Positions 14,501-23,710 of a stretch of 64,000 bases of DNA are shown here, one piece after another. The stretch covers positions 28,257,228 to 28,321,227 of the forward strand of contig NW_022145601.1 in the NCBI RefSeq assembly GCF_000002235.5, written 5' to 3'. The position numbers and the translations under genes are program-made. Source of the stretch: Strongylocentrotus purpuratus. Lineage: Eukaryota > Echinodermata > Echinoidea > Camarodonta > Strongylocentrotidae. How positions within the stretch are numbered: the stretch's first letter is position 1; every line of letters begins with the position of its first letter. Under the pieces are notes generated by a model, which ran no database searches, was not told the origin of the DNA, and saw nothing but the letters and a program-made list of their open reading frames with translations.

Positions 14501-16828
14501 AACTGTCTGCATGTATTATGAAATTTCTATGTATTATCTGATTGTTATACTCATTGTATGTTTTTTGATTGGTCAAATAAATATTAATAATAAAAATAAT
14601 ATTAATCTTGACACCAAACTTCTTGGTGCAAGCAATTGTTTTTATTGTTCTTTTAAAAAAAAGCAATTGTAAGAAGTCTAGTTAGAACTGCAGTTAATCT
14701 AAAGGTAATTTTCTTTTTCCTTTGGAAAGTCTGGATAGTATTGATCTAACTGACATTCTAAGACATATGTTGTGTGATCAGTCCCATTTATAAGAAATGG
14801 AGCATGCTTTTACTGTAGTTTTAAAAGATTTGACCTACCCTAAACCATATCTTACACCACACAATCATTTCTACTTTGCAGACAAAGAGCTCTACGGACC
14901 CACCAAGTCCAGCTCTCTTTCAAAACAGCCGAACCAAATGGCGCCCTCTTTTGGAACGGAGTAGGCAATGCTGACTTCCAGGCTGTAGGAGTCTCAGATG
15001 GCTATGTAGAATATGCATACAATCTAGGAAGGGGTATTACAAGGATAAGAACTACGCAGAAGGTTGATAATAACAAATGGCATACTGTTATTATAACAAG
15101 GTAAGATTTCTCTTCTATATTCAGTGATGACGATAGAGATTATGGGTGGTATTCTCTTAAGTTAAGCCGGGACTAAGTCCAGACTAAACAAGAATTTTAG
15201 TTCGCACTTCTATGGAATGCTATGTTTCATCTTCCTCCTTCAATATTCATGACAAAGATAATCTACCAAGGACTGTGTTGAAATTTAGTTTATACTCATA
15301 TTATCTTTTTCTTCCTATTTCAGTGCAAAATTAATTTTTTGGACACTTTTAATTGAAGGATTAAAATAATCTGTTCAGGGTAAATTAGTTCACAACAGGC
15401 ACTCCATAAAAGTGTGAACTAACTAAGCACGCGCTAACTTAGTACGCGCTACCAGAATACCACCCTATAGCTTTTACCTTGTGCCTTTCTAGTACTGGGT
15501 TAGTGCCCTTTCCGATGTAATATTAGAATTCTGCACTTAAAAGAGCACTCTCCAATCGACACTTCTTGCGCTCAGGAGGCTTTTAGCTTTACAATGTGTA
15601 TGGTGCACTCATACTTGTCCAACCACAATGATGTTCACATCCTACCAAACATCCACTCAGAAAACCTGGGTAGAGAGAAGCAATTGAGATAAAATGACCC
15701 GCATGAGGACAGTCTTGTTTGCAGAATTCATTTGAAAGTATTCAGGATGTAGATCACAGATTTTCTCTTACTTCACAGGCTTGATGTGAAAATTAATTTT
15801 AGAAAATAGTAATCTAGCTTTGCTATCAGTATCATCATCACCATCATGATCATCTTACCTATTTATTCCTCATCCTTTTTTTTTATTAAACAGAAATTTA
15901 ATAGATGCCTCACTTCAAGTAGATAATGAAGAACCAGTCATGGGACAATCAAGAGCTGGAGCTTCACAACTAGACACAGATGGATTTTTATATCTAGGTA
16001 AGTCTATTTCTAGCATAGCATTCATTTTCTCTCTCTCTCTCTCTCTTTCTCTCTTCCTCCCACTGCCTCTTTCTCCCTCTACTTATTTCCCTTTTAGTCA
16101 TTCTCTTTTTAGGCCTTCCATTTAAGTTATTCTTTCATTTTTTATCAGCCTTTTTCCTGTCTCCTTATCTCTCATTGTCTATTTGGTTCCTCTCTACTCC
16201 ACCCCTGTTCATTCTACATGTATATTCTCTCCATTTACCCTGTAATTCCCACTTTCTTCTCCATTCTTCAGCATCTCTGTCTCTCTCTCTCTCTCTCTCT
16301 CTATATATGTACAGTTACCAACTAAATTATTCGTTCCCCTTGTAAATTTGATGATTTTTGTGTTTTTCGCAACTCAGTGATTAAAGGTGGTCTTGTCGAA
16401 ATAAGGCCTTTGTTGTCTACTTTTAGATGCAAGCTTTAATATGTCAGATTCTCAGCAAACTTTAATCGGGACAAATCAATTTTTGCATATTAAAACATTT
16501 ATGAAACTTGGGAAGGGTATGAATATTTTAGTTGTTAATATATCTGTATGTACGTCTCTCTCTGTACATTTTTTTTCTTTCTCTCATTTTCCTAACTGCC
16601 TCTTCCTTCTGACCGAATCTTCCTCATTCCCAATGCTCCCATACTCAACCTTGTGATCCTCTGTTCTCATTCTCTTCAGGACAAGGAGTAAACGTACCAG
16701 GAAGCATGGAGTCAAGTTATACATATTATACCGGCTGCATCCAAGATGTATTATTAGATGAAGTCCCATTGCATCTCTATGAAAATGCACAAGGAGAAAA
16801 ACCATCACTGTTCTGCTCGGAACCATGA
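3..16828 (+). CDS. AGRN: Agrin, C-terminal half (3' part of gene)
   Basis: Agrin is a secreted basement-membrane heparan-sulfate proteoglycan; its LG domains bind dystroglycan and, in vertebrates, LRP4/MuSK. Exons: 3-117, 1391-1589, 7235-7447, 8022-8257, 8920-9057, 9978-10212, 11250-11361, 12267-12383, 13208-13328, 14078-14228, 14882-15100, 15894-15997, 16680-16828. All introns are GT-AG and all phases join, giving about 702 residues and a TGA stop. The domain order EGF-LG1-EGF-EGF-LG2-linker-LG3 and the LG3 motif [14 protein letters not shown] match agrin rather than perlecan or pikachurin. The C-terminus ends LFCSEP, like the vertebrate RPCPTP end. The N-terminal follistatin, laminin-EGF and SEA modules must lie upstream of the window. 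Oddity: the EGF between LG2 and LG3 of vertebrate agrin is absent. Identity is from remembered family sequence, not a search. Confidence 0.92.
186..420 (+). repeat. GAT-rich minisatellite between EGF exon copies
   Basis: Three near-identical 39-bp units built on GAT/GAA triplets are followed by two longer diverged units with TTTGAT and CATAAAGAT segments. The array sits in the first intron, between the functional EGF exon and its decayed copy. The open frames it creates on both strands are low-complexity artefacts. Confidence 0.85.
421..540 (+). pseudogene. Decayed tandem copy of the agrin EGF exon
   Basis: The reading starting [16 protein letters not shown] repeats the exon at 3-117 almost word for word and ends with the same GAAG/GTAGGT donor at 541, again in phase 1. 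The last third has drifted and carries an extra cysteine. No polypyrimidine tract or AG lies immediately upstream, because the GAT repeat occupies that place. It is probably a pseudo-exon, although transcripts would be needed to exclude use of a distant acceptor. Confidence 0.7.
700..1018 (+). pseudogene. Two older EGF exon remnants
   Basis: Around 700-777 the sequence reads like CNPCSNG, and the downstream stretch GACAAAGATGGACTAGTGTG resembles the end of the 421-540 copy. A second, weaker echo with the same order of words lies at about 978-1018. Both have lost cysteines and splice sites. They look like older members of the same tandem exon array. Confidence 0.5.
1019..1390 (+). other. Agrin intron, end
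   Basis: AT-rich intronic sequence with a short pyrimidine stretch at 1045-1085 and a good acceptor tract before AG at 1389-1390. No other element was recognised. Confidence 0.6.
1391..1589 (+). CDS. AGRN: Agrin LG1, first exon
   Basis: Encodes the first half of laminin-G domain 1: [12 protein letters not shown], then [17 protein letters not shown] and VEFR, the usual LG beta-strand words. The pyrimidine-rich acceptor ends at AG 1389-1390 and the donor is AG/GTGAGT at 1590. It enters in phase 1 and leaves in phase 2. Confidence 0.92.
4130..4625. mobile_element. Non-autonomous TIR element with 6-bp target duplication
   Basis: The ends CATACCTCCCAACC and GGTTGGCAGGTATG are inverted repeats of one another. 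They are flanked by the perfect direct repeat CAATTC at 4124-4129 and 4626-4631. The inside has a T-rich tract and a SINE-like tail at about 4299-4410 with GCGCCTTGAG and AAGGCGCTTAATAAATA words. A relative lies at 61950-62366. No transposase is encoded. The superfamily is unassigned; hAT-like or another 6-bp-TSD group is possible. Confidence 0.75.
4692..4793. mobile_element. Short palindromic MITE
   Basis: The left end GGGCCCTGTCTTACAAAGAG is mirrored by the right end CTCTTAGTAAGACAAAGCCC, with internal GTTGCGATTGAT words in both halves. A diverged copy lies at 43858-43980, inside DCAF17. Confidence 0.65.
5523..5571. repeat. (AT)n microsatellite
   Basis: About 24 consecutive AT dinucleotides in the LG1 intron; likely length-polymorphic. 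Confidence 0.95.
7235..7447 (+). CDS. AGRN: Agrin LG1, second exon
   Basis: Completes R from the previous exon and continues [30 protein letters not shown] and [17 protein letters not shown], a textbook LG core. In agrin the matching words are RGTLSVDGE and LNLDTDLFVGG. The acceptor is TTCTCTTCCCAAG and the donor is GTGAGT at 7448, leaving in phase 2. Confidence 0.93.
7913..8021 (+). promoter_or_regulatory. Twin 3' splice sites 96 nt apart
   Basis: The stretch CCACGCACAGAGG occurs twice, ending its AG at 7925 and at 8021. Both copies follow similar TTCTTCAAAA text. The second AG fits the LG1 exon start at 8022. Use of the first would add exactly 96 nt (32 codons) with no stop, in the same frame. 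This looks like a small tandem duplication of the acceptor region; whether the upstream site is used is unknown. Confidence 0.55.
8022..8257 (+). CDS. AGRN: Agrin LG1 end plus EGF
   Basis: Finishes LG1 with [19 protein letters not shown] and VGECG, then encodes an EGF module ([27 protein letters not shown]). Vertebrate agrin has the same LG1-to-EGF transition with VGECG followed directly by EGF. The donor is GTGAGT at 8258, phase 1. Confidence 0.93.
8258..8919 (+). other. Agrin intron
   Basis: AT-rich intron of 662 bp between two EGF exons, in phase 1. I see no repeat or regulatory element beyond the acceptor tract. Confidence 0.6.
8920..9057 (+). CDS. AGRN: Agrin EGF exon before LG2
   Basis: Encodes [36 protein letters not shown] and DMCTEG: the end of the previous EGF and a second full EGF. 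The words LPEGG and CDCP match agrin EGF3. The exon is phase 1 at both ends. Its last 29 bases and the GTGAGA donor at 9058 are the start of a tandem array that continues into the intron. Confidence 0.92.
9029..9843 (+). repeat. 132-bp minisatellite containing exon end and donor
   Basis: About six periods of 131-133 bp, with units starting near 9029, 9162, 9295, 9427, 9560 and 9691 and a partial one at 9824. Each begins with a copy of the EGF exon end (GGAAGGATGGGAGACATGTG) and its GAAG/GTGAGA donor. Copies are very similar, so the array is recent or homogenised. Use of a later donor would read into a TAG about 20 codons into the unit. Confidence 0.93.
9978..10212 (+). CDS. AGRN: Agrin LG2, first exon
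   Basis: Encodes [36 protein letters not shown] and [15 protein letters not shown]. Agrin LG2 has the close words LLYNGQKTDGKGDFVSL and [10 protein letters not shown]. The acceptor is CACTTGCAG and the donor is GTAAGG at 10213, phase 2. Confidence 0.95.
10213..11249 (+). other. Agrin LG2 intron with inverted repeats and pyrimidine tract
   Basis: Holds a short palindrome at about 10350-10400 (TTGGATAATGACC words in both orientations). A long imperfect inverted repeat runs from about 10455 to 10625, with arms ACAAATAATACACA and TGTGTATTATTTGT; it is probably a MITE. From about 10960 to 11248 the sequence is CT-rich and runs straight into the acceptor CTATCAG. The long open frames over that tract are low-complexity. 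Confidence 0.75.
11250..11361 (+). CDS. AGRN: Agrin LG2, second exon
   Basis: Encodes [20 protein letters not shown], then [17 protein letters not shown], the middle LG strands. The donor is GTAAGT at 11362, phase 0. Confidence 0.9.
11362..12266 (+). other. Agrin LG2 intron
   Basis: Unique-looking AT-rich intron of 905 bp; no element recognised. Confidence 0.55.
12267..12383 (+). CDS. AGRN: Agrin LG2, third exon
   Basis: Encodes [20 protein letters not shown] and [10 protein letters not shown] in 39 whole codons. As in agrin LG2 (FDGAIQ), the position that holds a cysteine in LG1 and LG3 (GCI) has no cysteine. The donor is GTCAGT at 12384, weaker than its neighbours. Confidence 0.9.
12384..13207 (+). 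other. Agrin intron with GGCCCGAATTC MITE
   Basis: An AT-rich stretch with repeated CATGAAGAAATATA words (about 12520-12660) precedes a 161-bp MITE at 12810-12970. The MITE termini are GGCCCGAATTCAC and GTGAATTCGGGCC, with internal CAAACCTCCTTTTGTT words in inverted arrangement. No target duplication is clear. Confidence 0.75.
13208..13328 (+). CDS. AGRN: Agrin LG2 end and start of linker
   Basis: Encodes [20 protein letters not shown] and a tail ending TAPRKLP. It finishes LG2 and begins the spacer to LG3, leaving in phase 1 with the donor GTAAAA. In vertebrate agrin an EGF follows here; here the next exon is a Thr/Pro linker. Confidence 0.85.
13452..13530 (+). pseudogene. Decayed duplicate of the exon end and donor
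   Basis: The stretch ending GAAATGCCAGGTAAAATG copies the end of the exon at 13208-13328, which ends GAAAACTGCCAGGTAAAATT. Upstream words GGAGATAATATGAATAACAT match AGAAGATACTATGAACATGA. No acceptor precedes it, so it is probably a non-functional tandem duplication. Confidence 0.6.
14078..14228 (+). CDS. AGRN: Agrin Thr/Pro linker and LG3 start
   Basis: Encodes [20 protein letters not shown] and then the first LG3 strand, [20 protein letters not shown], close to vertebrate LAFDGRTFVEYLNAV. The Thr/Pro stretch is a likely O-glycosylated spacer. It enters in phase 1 (acceptor CCTGCAG) and leaves in phase 2 (donor GTGAGT). Confidence 0.9.
14882..15100 (+). CDS. AGRN: Agrin LG3, second exon
   Basis: Encodes [36 protein letters not shown] and [11 protein letters not shown]. 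The exon ends exactly where vertebrate agrin carries the alternatively spliced z (B) insert, after the RWLRVVAHR-equivalent. The donor is GTAAGA at 15101, phase 2. Confidence 0.93.
15101..15893 (+). other. Intron at the agrin z-site, with MITE
   Basis: This phase-2 intron occupies the position of the vertebrate z-site. About 15144-15465 is a 322-bp MITE with termini GGGTGGTATTCT and AGAATACCACCC, flanked by TAT on both sides. I searched by eye for a short in-frame exon like the vertebrate z inserts and found no credible one. Confidence 0.65.
15894..15997 (+). CDS. AGRN: Agrin LG3, third exon
   Basis: Encodes [17 protein letters not shown] and [13 protein letters not shown], the strongest agrin-specific signature in the window (vertebrate GATQLDTDGALWLGG). 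The acceptor is TTATTAAACAG and the donor is GTAAGT at 15998, phase 1. Confidence 0.95.
15998..16679 (+). other. Agrin last intron
   Basis: Starts with a CT-rich stretch (about 16030-16110) and has a (TC)n run near 16280-16302. No coding sequence is seen. Confidence 0.7.
16680..16828 (+). CDS. AGRN: Agrin LG3 end and stop
   Basis: Encodes [20 protein letters not shown] and [15 protein letters not shown] before TGA at 16826-16828. The GCIQD and FC cysteines are the LG3 disulfide pair. Vertebrate agrin ends LHLLEDAVTKPELRPCPTP, so this is the true C-terminus. Confidence 0.95.
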
Positions 16829-19504
16829 GGGCAGTATGATGCCTCACATCTGAGATACACACAGGAACACTCGCCAGATGTTGCATAAAGGACTCAAAAA
16901 TAGAGACGGACAGAAAAAGAAAATAAAAGAGAAAAAAAAAGACTTAAACTATTTATATGTATAAATGAGCATTATATTATTGAGACATTACATGAAAGTA
17001 TGATAATTTAGCTGTCTGGAAGGTGTAGTGAACAAACAGACATAGATGTAGAGAGTAAACAAGTTTTTAGATGTAGTGTTGTGGATTGTGACCAAACTTT
17101 TACTCTATTATAAGAAAGAGTAAGAACTACTCTCCAATAAGCATGGCAGTACTACACATGGCATTTACTTATACAGCTAGCTGCTTCATATCACCTCGCT
17201 CGCTATTCCTTTCTTATTTAAGACAATCTTTTATGAAACAAAGAAATTACAAGGAAACTTTTTTATCAGAAGTCATAGCAGTTTCCTTGTGTGATTTTTG
17301 TCCCCTTCAAATCATTATAGATCCCCTGTTCACAGAGGTATACTCCAGAAAGATATCAATGATTTTTTTTTTTTCAAAGGATTTTGGGAAGATTTTGCTT
17401 TGCGCCTATATGAATGATCTTAGTCATGTCCAGTTGTCTAATACAGTGAACAAACTTGAGTCTTGTTTTATTATAAGAGGTCAAAGTTCAAAGGTCATGA
17501 GATACTCTTGTAGCATAGCATTAAAGTGTTCATGCATGTATCTTGAGAACTGAAGAAAAAAACTTATTTGATCATTTTGAAGAAATTTAGTCCCTTGTAT
17601 TCTCATATGTATTGCCCCAGTTAAAAATGTCAAAAAGTGCAAACTCTATTGGAATGAAAATAAACGACAAACAAAATGGAGATTTTTTGATAGTATATAT
17701 AAAGACATGCTGCAGACAGGTTGTATACATGTTATTGTGTGATAAGGAGATGTATATAATATTTGTTCAGGACAGTACACATTTGAAGTAGGAGTGATAC
17801 ATTTTTATGAACATTAAAACTTAACACAGCTCCACTATGTTACATGGCCAATACTTTGGTACGTAATTGATTGTATATAAAATGCATGTGTACTACACTG
17901 TTACAATTTGCTGGGACGAACACATTCGCTAAACAATGAAGTTTTCAGTTTCGTTTGAAACATGATTTTGTTTGACCATTGTAAAGACAGGAGTCGAATC
18001 GTCACAAAGCTTATGATTAAATGTAGTCATTAAAGTAATATTGTGTGTGCTTTTATTTTCCATGTTCTTTTAAAATGGAAGCCCATTTACATGGTAGATT
18101 GTACTGCTCGAAACCATTGATTTTCCAGGTTCAAAAAATTAAATATAGACTTTAGCACAAAGTGTTTTTTTAAACTATTGATACATATCTGTGTCTTGTT
18201 AATATTTTATACATTTATTTCAATTATGAATGTGAATAATAAGTGATTTACTTTTTATTTAATATTTCTCTAGATTGGAGTGGAGGTATGCAAGATTTTT
18301 TTTTGGATAAAATAAGAGAACTGACATAATTTTCAATATTTACAATTAATATTGGTCTAACTCTCTGTATTGACATAAACAAATATGCAACTAAAGTTTT
18401 TTGTTTTTGTTAAAGGTCCATCCAACCAGTTATGAACAGCATTATAAGCTTTAGAAATCCATGTACAGTATAGTCATGCATGATGTATATATGTCTTTAG
18501 TTAGCAACTGAGCAATACAGATACTTTTACTGTGAAGGAAACGATCTAACAAAAACAATCACATGTAGAACAAGTAGTTTTCAATTTCAAAAATATGTGT
18601 AGTTTACCACGCAGTTGAAATTGATAACCATTTAGTGACTTATTGGTTCAATTTTTTAAAATAAAATTAACAAAGAACAGTCATGTGCTGTTGTTTTAGC
18701 GTTGGAAAAATAGAACTTAGTTTAGAACTGTCATGAATATAAATCTTTGAATCAATCTTGAACATGAAAATAAAGATTAATTTGATCATATTGAGTACAT
18801 GTATTTCTAAACAACACAATGTATTGGGGGATCTACATGTATCTATATGTACAATTGTTATTATTAACGTGTTATTATCATGAAAAGTGTCATATGTTGT
18901 TACTATGCAAATAATTGTTATTTTGTGATAAACATTTGTAATTTGTGACCACTTCATCGTGATCTTTCCTTTCATAGTTTCCCCAGGTCCTAATTTGAAC
19001 TGATGTAAAATGATGTTACTTGGTGATCTTAAGCTCAACCATGGGCTGTGATATCAATGATGGGGTAGGGAGACATACATTGTATTAGTTTGGACCAAAG
19101 GCCTGGAGGTTTGAAAATACATGTACAAAATAGTCACGAGACCAGAGGCATATAAGACAGATATTCATTATTTCAGTGACCTAGACCTACTAGGTGTATT
19201 AAAGGAAGTCCTTACACTGAGAAGACTGAATATTTGGGTCTTACTGACTTCTGAAGACTACTATGTCCATGGGAATAAAATCGTCCTTGGCTTGGCCTTG
19301 GGTCGAATTGCCTACAGACCGTTGGAGTATTAAGCCCTGTTGTTAATATCTATGTTCTATGGAGTATACAAAAATGTATGATTTAATGTCAATTTTTACC
19401 TAATGATGAGCTTATTTCCTGATCATTAATAATGATATTGATAATGTAAAGCCATCACTCCATACTGCAATAAGCTACACCTTTTGTAATAGACGTAGAT
19501 TGAT
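16829..19504 (+). other. Agrin 3' UTR and downstream sequence
   Basis: AT-rich and free of recognisable coding sequence. AATAAA words occur for example near 17658 and further on near 20538 and 20909, so the polyadenylation site cannot be fixed by eye. The open frames in this stretch show no domain. Confidence 0.5.
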
Positions 19505-19915
19505 GCCCAGCACACACTATACGATCCGATCCGATCCAAAATGGCAATTATATTAGATACGGAAATCTAAACAAACATCATCTTCCCTATGTACATGTAG
19601 GTGTGGAATGATGATAAGAATACTAACAACCAGAATTTTAGTGTAATTTTCACCTTCTACCGGTAGTCAGAATGAAATCCGAACCGGCTTCAAATTATAG
19701 ACAATCCCACCACTGGTCCGACGTCACTTCCAATTCTGCTTTAGCTATTCCTTCTCCAAAGAAACTTGAAATCCCTTCAAAATCAGATTTTATGAAGCAT
19801 ATGACCATTCAGATCCTTGATTATTAAGATATTAAAAGTGTGAATGTTCATATCAAATGTTATTGCAAATTCTCCCAAATTGGATCATTGTTAGGTCGTA
19901 TAGTGTGTGGTGGGC
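19505..19915. mobile_element. 411-bp TIR element (MITE)
   Basis: The left end GCCCAGCACACACTATACGA is mirrored by the right end TCGTATAGTGTGTGGTGGGC, with GGATC-type words next to each arm. There is no coding capacity. A clean target duplication is not visible. Confidence 0.75.
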
Positions 19916-21142
19916 TTATTAAGACCTTTTGATGTGGATGAATAATGAAGTTTGTCATTTTTGAAATTCAAAACATATTTGAGATTTGTGTGATAATGTT
20001 GACTACGATTATTTTATGCTATTGTACTTTCATACAAATTATGAGAACTATTCCAACAATTGTGAATATGCTATCATAGTTTTGTTATTATAATTATTAT
20101 GCAAATAACTTGTACATTTTGGTCACTTGCTTTTCCAAGTATACTTGTATTTATTAACAATTTCAGTTGACACAACTGAGAGATTAAATAATGAGATCAA
20201 AAGTATAGCAGAAAAGCTGCTTTAGTTAATTTGTTAGTTTTCTTTCATTAGACATATTTATCATTTACATTATGTGAATATTTTAGTGTGATATATTATA
20301 TATTCTTAATCTCTTTTTTAGCTCTCATATTTTTAAAAGATTTTAGATTTTTGTAATATCTCGGATTCAATGTCAAGTTTGTTTTATAGATTTTTTCATG
20401 CTCACTTTTAACAAAAAAATTAATGGATAATGTATTAATTTTAACAAGGAAAATAGACATTATTATTGATGGATTTCATTCAATTTCCGGTATATTATGG
20501 CTTTAATAGAATGAAATGATTTCAATATTGTTAAAACAATAAAGCCAAGGGAATGGGGAGAAAAAAATAAAGAACTAAAAGTTTCAAGTGTTTTTGTACT
20601 TAATGTGTGCCTATGAAAGCTTCAATGTGTGTCAAATTTGTATGTTATCCCATGTTTTATGTCATTTGTAATATTTGATTATACATTGTATTAGTTTCAT
20701 TGGTATGTCAAGTTATCCCTGTACAATATTATATATAGTCCTAAAAATATCATGGAAGACAAAAAAATATGGTAAAACATAGATTTGGAAGAGAGTGCTT
20801 GTAAGATATAGTGAAACGCATTTTCCAAGTTTTACTAACAGAAAGACGCAGATTGTAATATTAGTTGATGTATTATTTCATTAAAAAAAGGGTGCTCCAT
20901 AATACTGATGTCAATAAAAACTGAATGTCAAAACCATATTTGGACTCTGATGTGTATCGTTTGTCAACATTCTTGTAAGTAACTTCCTTGATCCCTAAGG
21001 CTTGTATCTGATTAAAACTTACCAATCACCTACACATAATTTTTGTACTCTACAGCTAACATATATATCAATTCAACCTTAACCCAAAACTTAACCTGGC
21101 ATTATATGGATTAATGTTTAAAGCCCTACCACACTAGTTTGG
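19916..21142. other. Intergenic AT-rich stretch
   Basis: No gene or repeat recognised. AATAAA words near 20538 and 20909 might belong to a long agrin 3' UTR. Confidence 0.45.
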
Positions 21143-21204
21143 CCAGGAGGGATTATACCTCCCTGCAAGGTAGTGACCTTGCAGGGAGGTATAATCCCTC
21201 CTGG
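21143..21204. repeat. Perfect 29-bp inverted repeat with 4-nt loop
   Basis: The arm CCAGGAGGGATTATACCTCC (continuing to 21171) is perfectly complementary to 21176-21204, separated by AGTG. This would form a strong hairpin in DNA or RNA. No T-tract follows, and the setting is eukaryotic, so it is not a terminator. Confidence 0.93.
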
Positions 21205-21559
21205 TTATCTCATTAATTAACATAAGAAAAAGAGGACCATGGGGGACCAACAGTCACCGATTAGGCATTGTTTGCTATATAGAGGGCGCAAGTAGCTATA
21301 AGTAGTGCAGTGGGGCTTTAAGAAGTGTTATTAAATAAAGGATAACATAAACAGGGCACGCACAGTACCCAGTTAAGTACTGCAAGCATGTAGTAGTAGT
21401 AGTAGCTGTCTGTCTTGAAGCAACAATGACCACCTTCATTTTCACTTTACAGCTGTTCTCCATACAGCTCCCTGGCCTGCAGCAGCATGTACAGGTCAAA
21501 TAACAAGTCCCTCTTTTGCTCATCGAGAGTGTATTCAATTGAGAGTGTAGACACACAAA

Positions 21560-22524
21560 GAATCAAAAGTGTTTTGAATTGATGCAAAACTCATATCATT
21601 GCGAAGGGGAAGCCTTACTGATCAAATACAACAACTCTCCTCTTCAAAATATGTTTCAGGCCCGCAGTAATCAACTCTAAAAAATGTTAGTTTTGAGATC
21701 CAGATTTTCTGGCTTCAGCGGTCCTTTGAAGTGCGTCAATATTTGTGACGTCACACACGGGACATGGCTGGCTAGCTGCAGACTAATACACGCGCGACTC
21801 CGGTATGCAACCGGTACCGAGCTGTTTGTCCAGGGTGTGACGTCACTATTCAGAGCTCCCTACGCTCGTGTGTTTGGCTTACGTTCGGGGGCACTTGGGG
21901 GTCTAAGAAGGGTCTTGAAAAATTGCATTTTATGCCTTTCCATAATATCTATATGATTTCTCAGCAAATTATTCGTGTTTTTCAAGAGAAAATCTTTCCA
22001 TCCATATGTAATTTGTTCTAATTATCAGTTGTTAGTAAATTTTCTTTGTGTAGCTCCTTTAAAGCTCATAGTTTGATTATACACACTGTAGATCAATGGA
22101 ACCCATATCATACAGAGCAAAATATCTTGTGGGTGATTGGTACAATTTAAATTTCACACCAAATGCCTTGTCTGAAATGACCAAAGGAAGTTGGTCCGAG
22201 GTCTAACTTTTCCCTTTGTTAAGCATTACTCAGACCTAGCAATGGGTTTAAATGACTTAGAAAAATACAGACTTAGTAGAATACAGATCAATGCTAAACA
22301 CAACTTCAGGTAAACAAATTCAGACAGATGAAATCATTTGTAAATCATGTAACCAAAGTCATTTTAATAAACAAATACATTACAAGAATTTTTAAATACA
22401 TCTGTGACTTCACAAATGATTGCATCATGAAATCAATGTAAAAAAACAAATTAATTAGAGATGATTGCTTGAGCTGGATGGGGTTCTGTTTCCTTAAACT
22501 ATGTCGCTTACCAAAACACTAGAA
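21560..22524. other. Intergenic stretch with two CRE palindromes
   Basis: TGACGTCA occurs at 21746-21753 and 21838-21845 within a locally GC-richer block (about 21700-21900). No adjacent gene start is seen. The remainder is AT-rich and uncharacterised. Confidence 0.5.
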
Positions 22525-22775
22525 AGTAGAGGTATCTTGGTCTAGTGGATATGTCCCTCACAGCACTAATGTTCTTTGGCAAGACATTAAGCTACATTTG
22601 CCACTCTTCACCCAGTTGCAGTAAATGGGTACCAGGGAGGAAGGAATCCCTTGAATGCTTGAGCGCCTTTTTATGGTGGCTCAGCTACAGCCGGTGTAAT
22701 GATATACTCTGTATCAGGCGCAGTAGAGTATATTCATATAGAAGCTGCACTATATAAATGACCTATTAATATTAT
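22525..22775 (+). mobile_element. tRNA-derived SINE, A box kept, B box lost
   Basis: TGGTCTAGTGG at 22538-22548 fits the pol III A box. The body has CTACATTTGCCACTCTTCAC and AATGGGTACCAGGGAGGAA, and the tail GCACTATATAAATGACC. The same body occurs in the minus-strand SINEs at 41230 and 62785. The segment that should hold the B box is deleted here. Confidence 0.75.
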
Positions 22776-23465
22776 TTTGTATTATTAAAGAATAAAGTTA
22801 CTGACATGTAGTGTGGTAGATTTATCACCTTCACATAATATAATAGAATCTAAAAAATGAGTAGATTAAAATGTTAAAACCAGTATTAACTTAATATACT
22901 ATGTTTGTTTGTTTTTATTTCTGCGTTTTCAAAATAGAACATAATCATATACTGAAAGTAACGATTATTATTATTTTACATAATTATCGGTATACATTTT
23001 TAAGTATATTAAATAAGATGCATACAAACACAAATATTTTTCAATGAAAAAAAGATCAATTACAGAAAACGCAGGAGACCGCGATCATGAGCGGTAAGAT
23101 TGAAATCGATGGCGGCCTCAAGAGAATAATTGCTGTCATTCTCTAACAAAACAAATTAAGGTCATACTATAAATTTGAGACATTTGACACAATGTTTTGC
23201 TGACTCAATATTATTTCAGTTACAAAAAATGAGACAATGTTAATTAGCTAAAGAGGTTGACATTCTGTGCTTAGGGTAGTATATCAGTTGACTGACTCCA
23301 TCAACTTACCGTTAGACAGAATTTCAAACCTGAACTTAAATTGGTACACTGTCACAAATAACAGCTATGGATAATTAGATTTAATCCTGAAGCACGTATT
23401 TACAATGGGGGTTCACATCATTCATAGAGGATGCAAGTATTATGAAATTAAGCATAATATAATGC
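22776..23465. other. Intergenic AT-rich stretch
   Basis: Nothing recognised. Confidence 0.5.
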
Positions 23466-23469
23466 ACTG

Positions 23470-23563
23470 CAAAAAAAATTCTTTGCCTATATCAAATGGT
23501 AATATGAGCTTCTGTTCATAATACCATATGATATTCATGTAGGCAAAGAATTTTTTTTTTTAA
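23470..23563. mobile_element. Short hairpin MITE
   Basis: The arms AAAATTCTTTGCCTATATCA and TGTAGGCAAAGAATTTT, with ATGGTAAT/ATACCAT inner words, form an imperfect palindrome of about 94 bp. Confidence 0.65.
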
Positions 23564-23710
23564 TAGCATATACAGTAGAATTTTTGTTTTTAATGTCGTT
23601 TGTACATAATTACAGCAATTTTTGTCTACATCTTTGCCTTTGTCTATAATGAAATGTAGAAAACAAAATGGTATGTGCTACCTTGCACGCACTGGGCAAA
23701 TGGTGTTATA

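Noticed and set aside
15125-15145. Possible 21-nt in-frame microexon at the agrin z-site, between a TATTCAG and a GTGGTA.
   Set aside because: The preceding intron would be only 24 nt, too short to splice, and the donor falls in the terminus of a MITE.
1391-16828. Perlecan or pikachurin instead of agrin.
   Set aside because: Perlecan has EGF pairs between all LG domains and pikachurin single ones; the LG3 end and QLDTDG motif match agrin specifically.
18667-19038. 123-codon minus-strand open frame in agrin downstream sequence.
   Set aside because: No domain, AT-rich composition and no splice or start context.
21684-21956. 90-codon open frame in a GC-richer block.
   Set aside because: No recognisable family; composition suggests a repeat or regulatory block.
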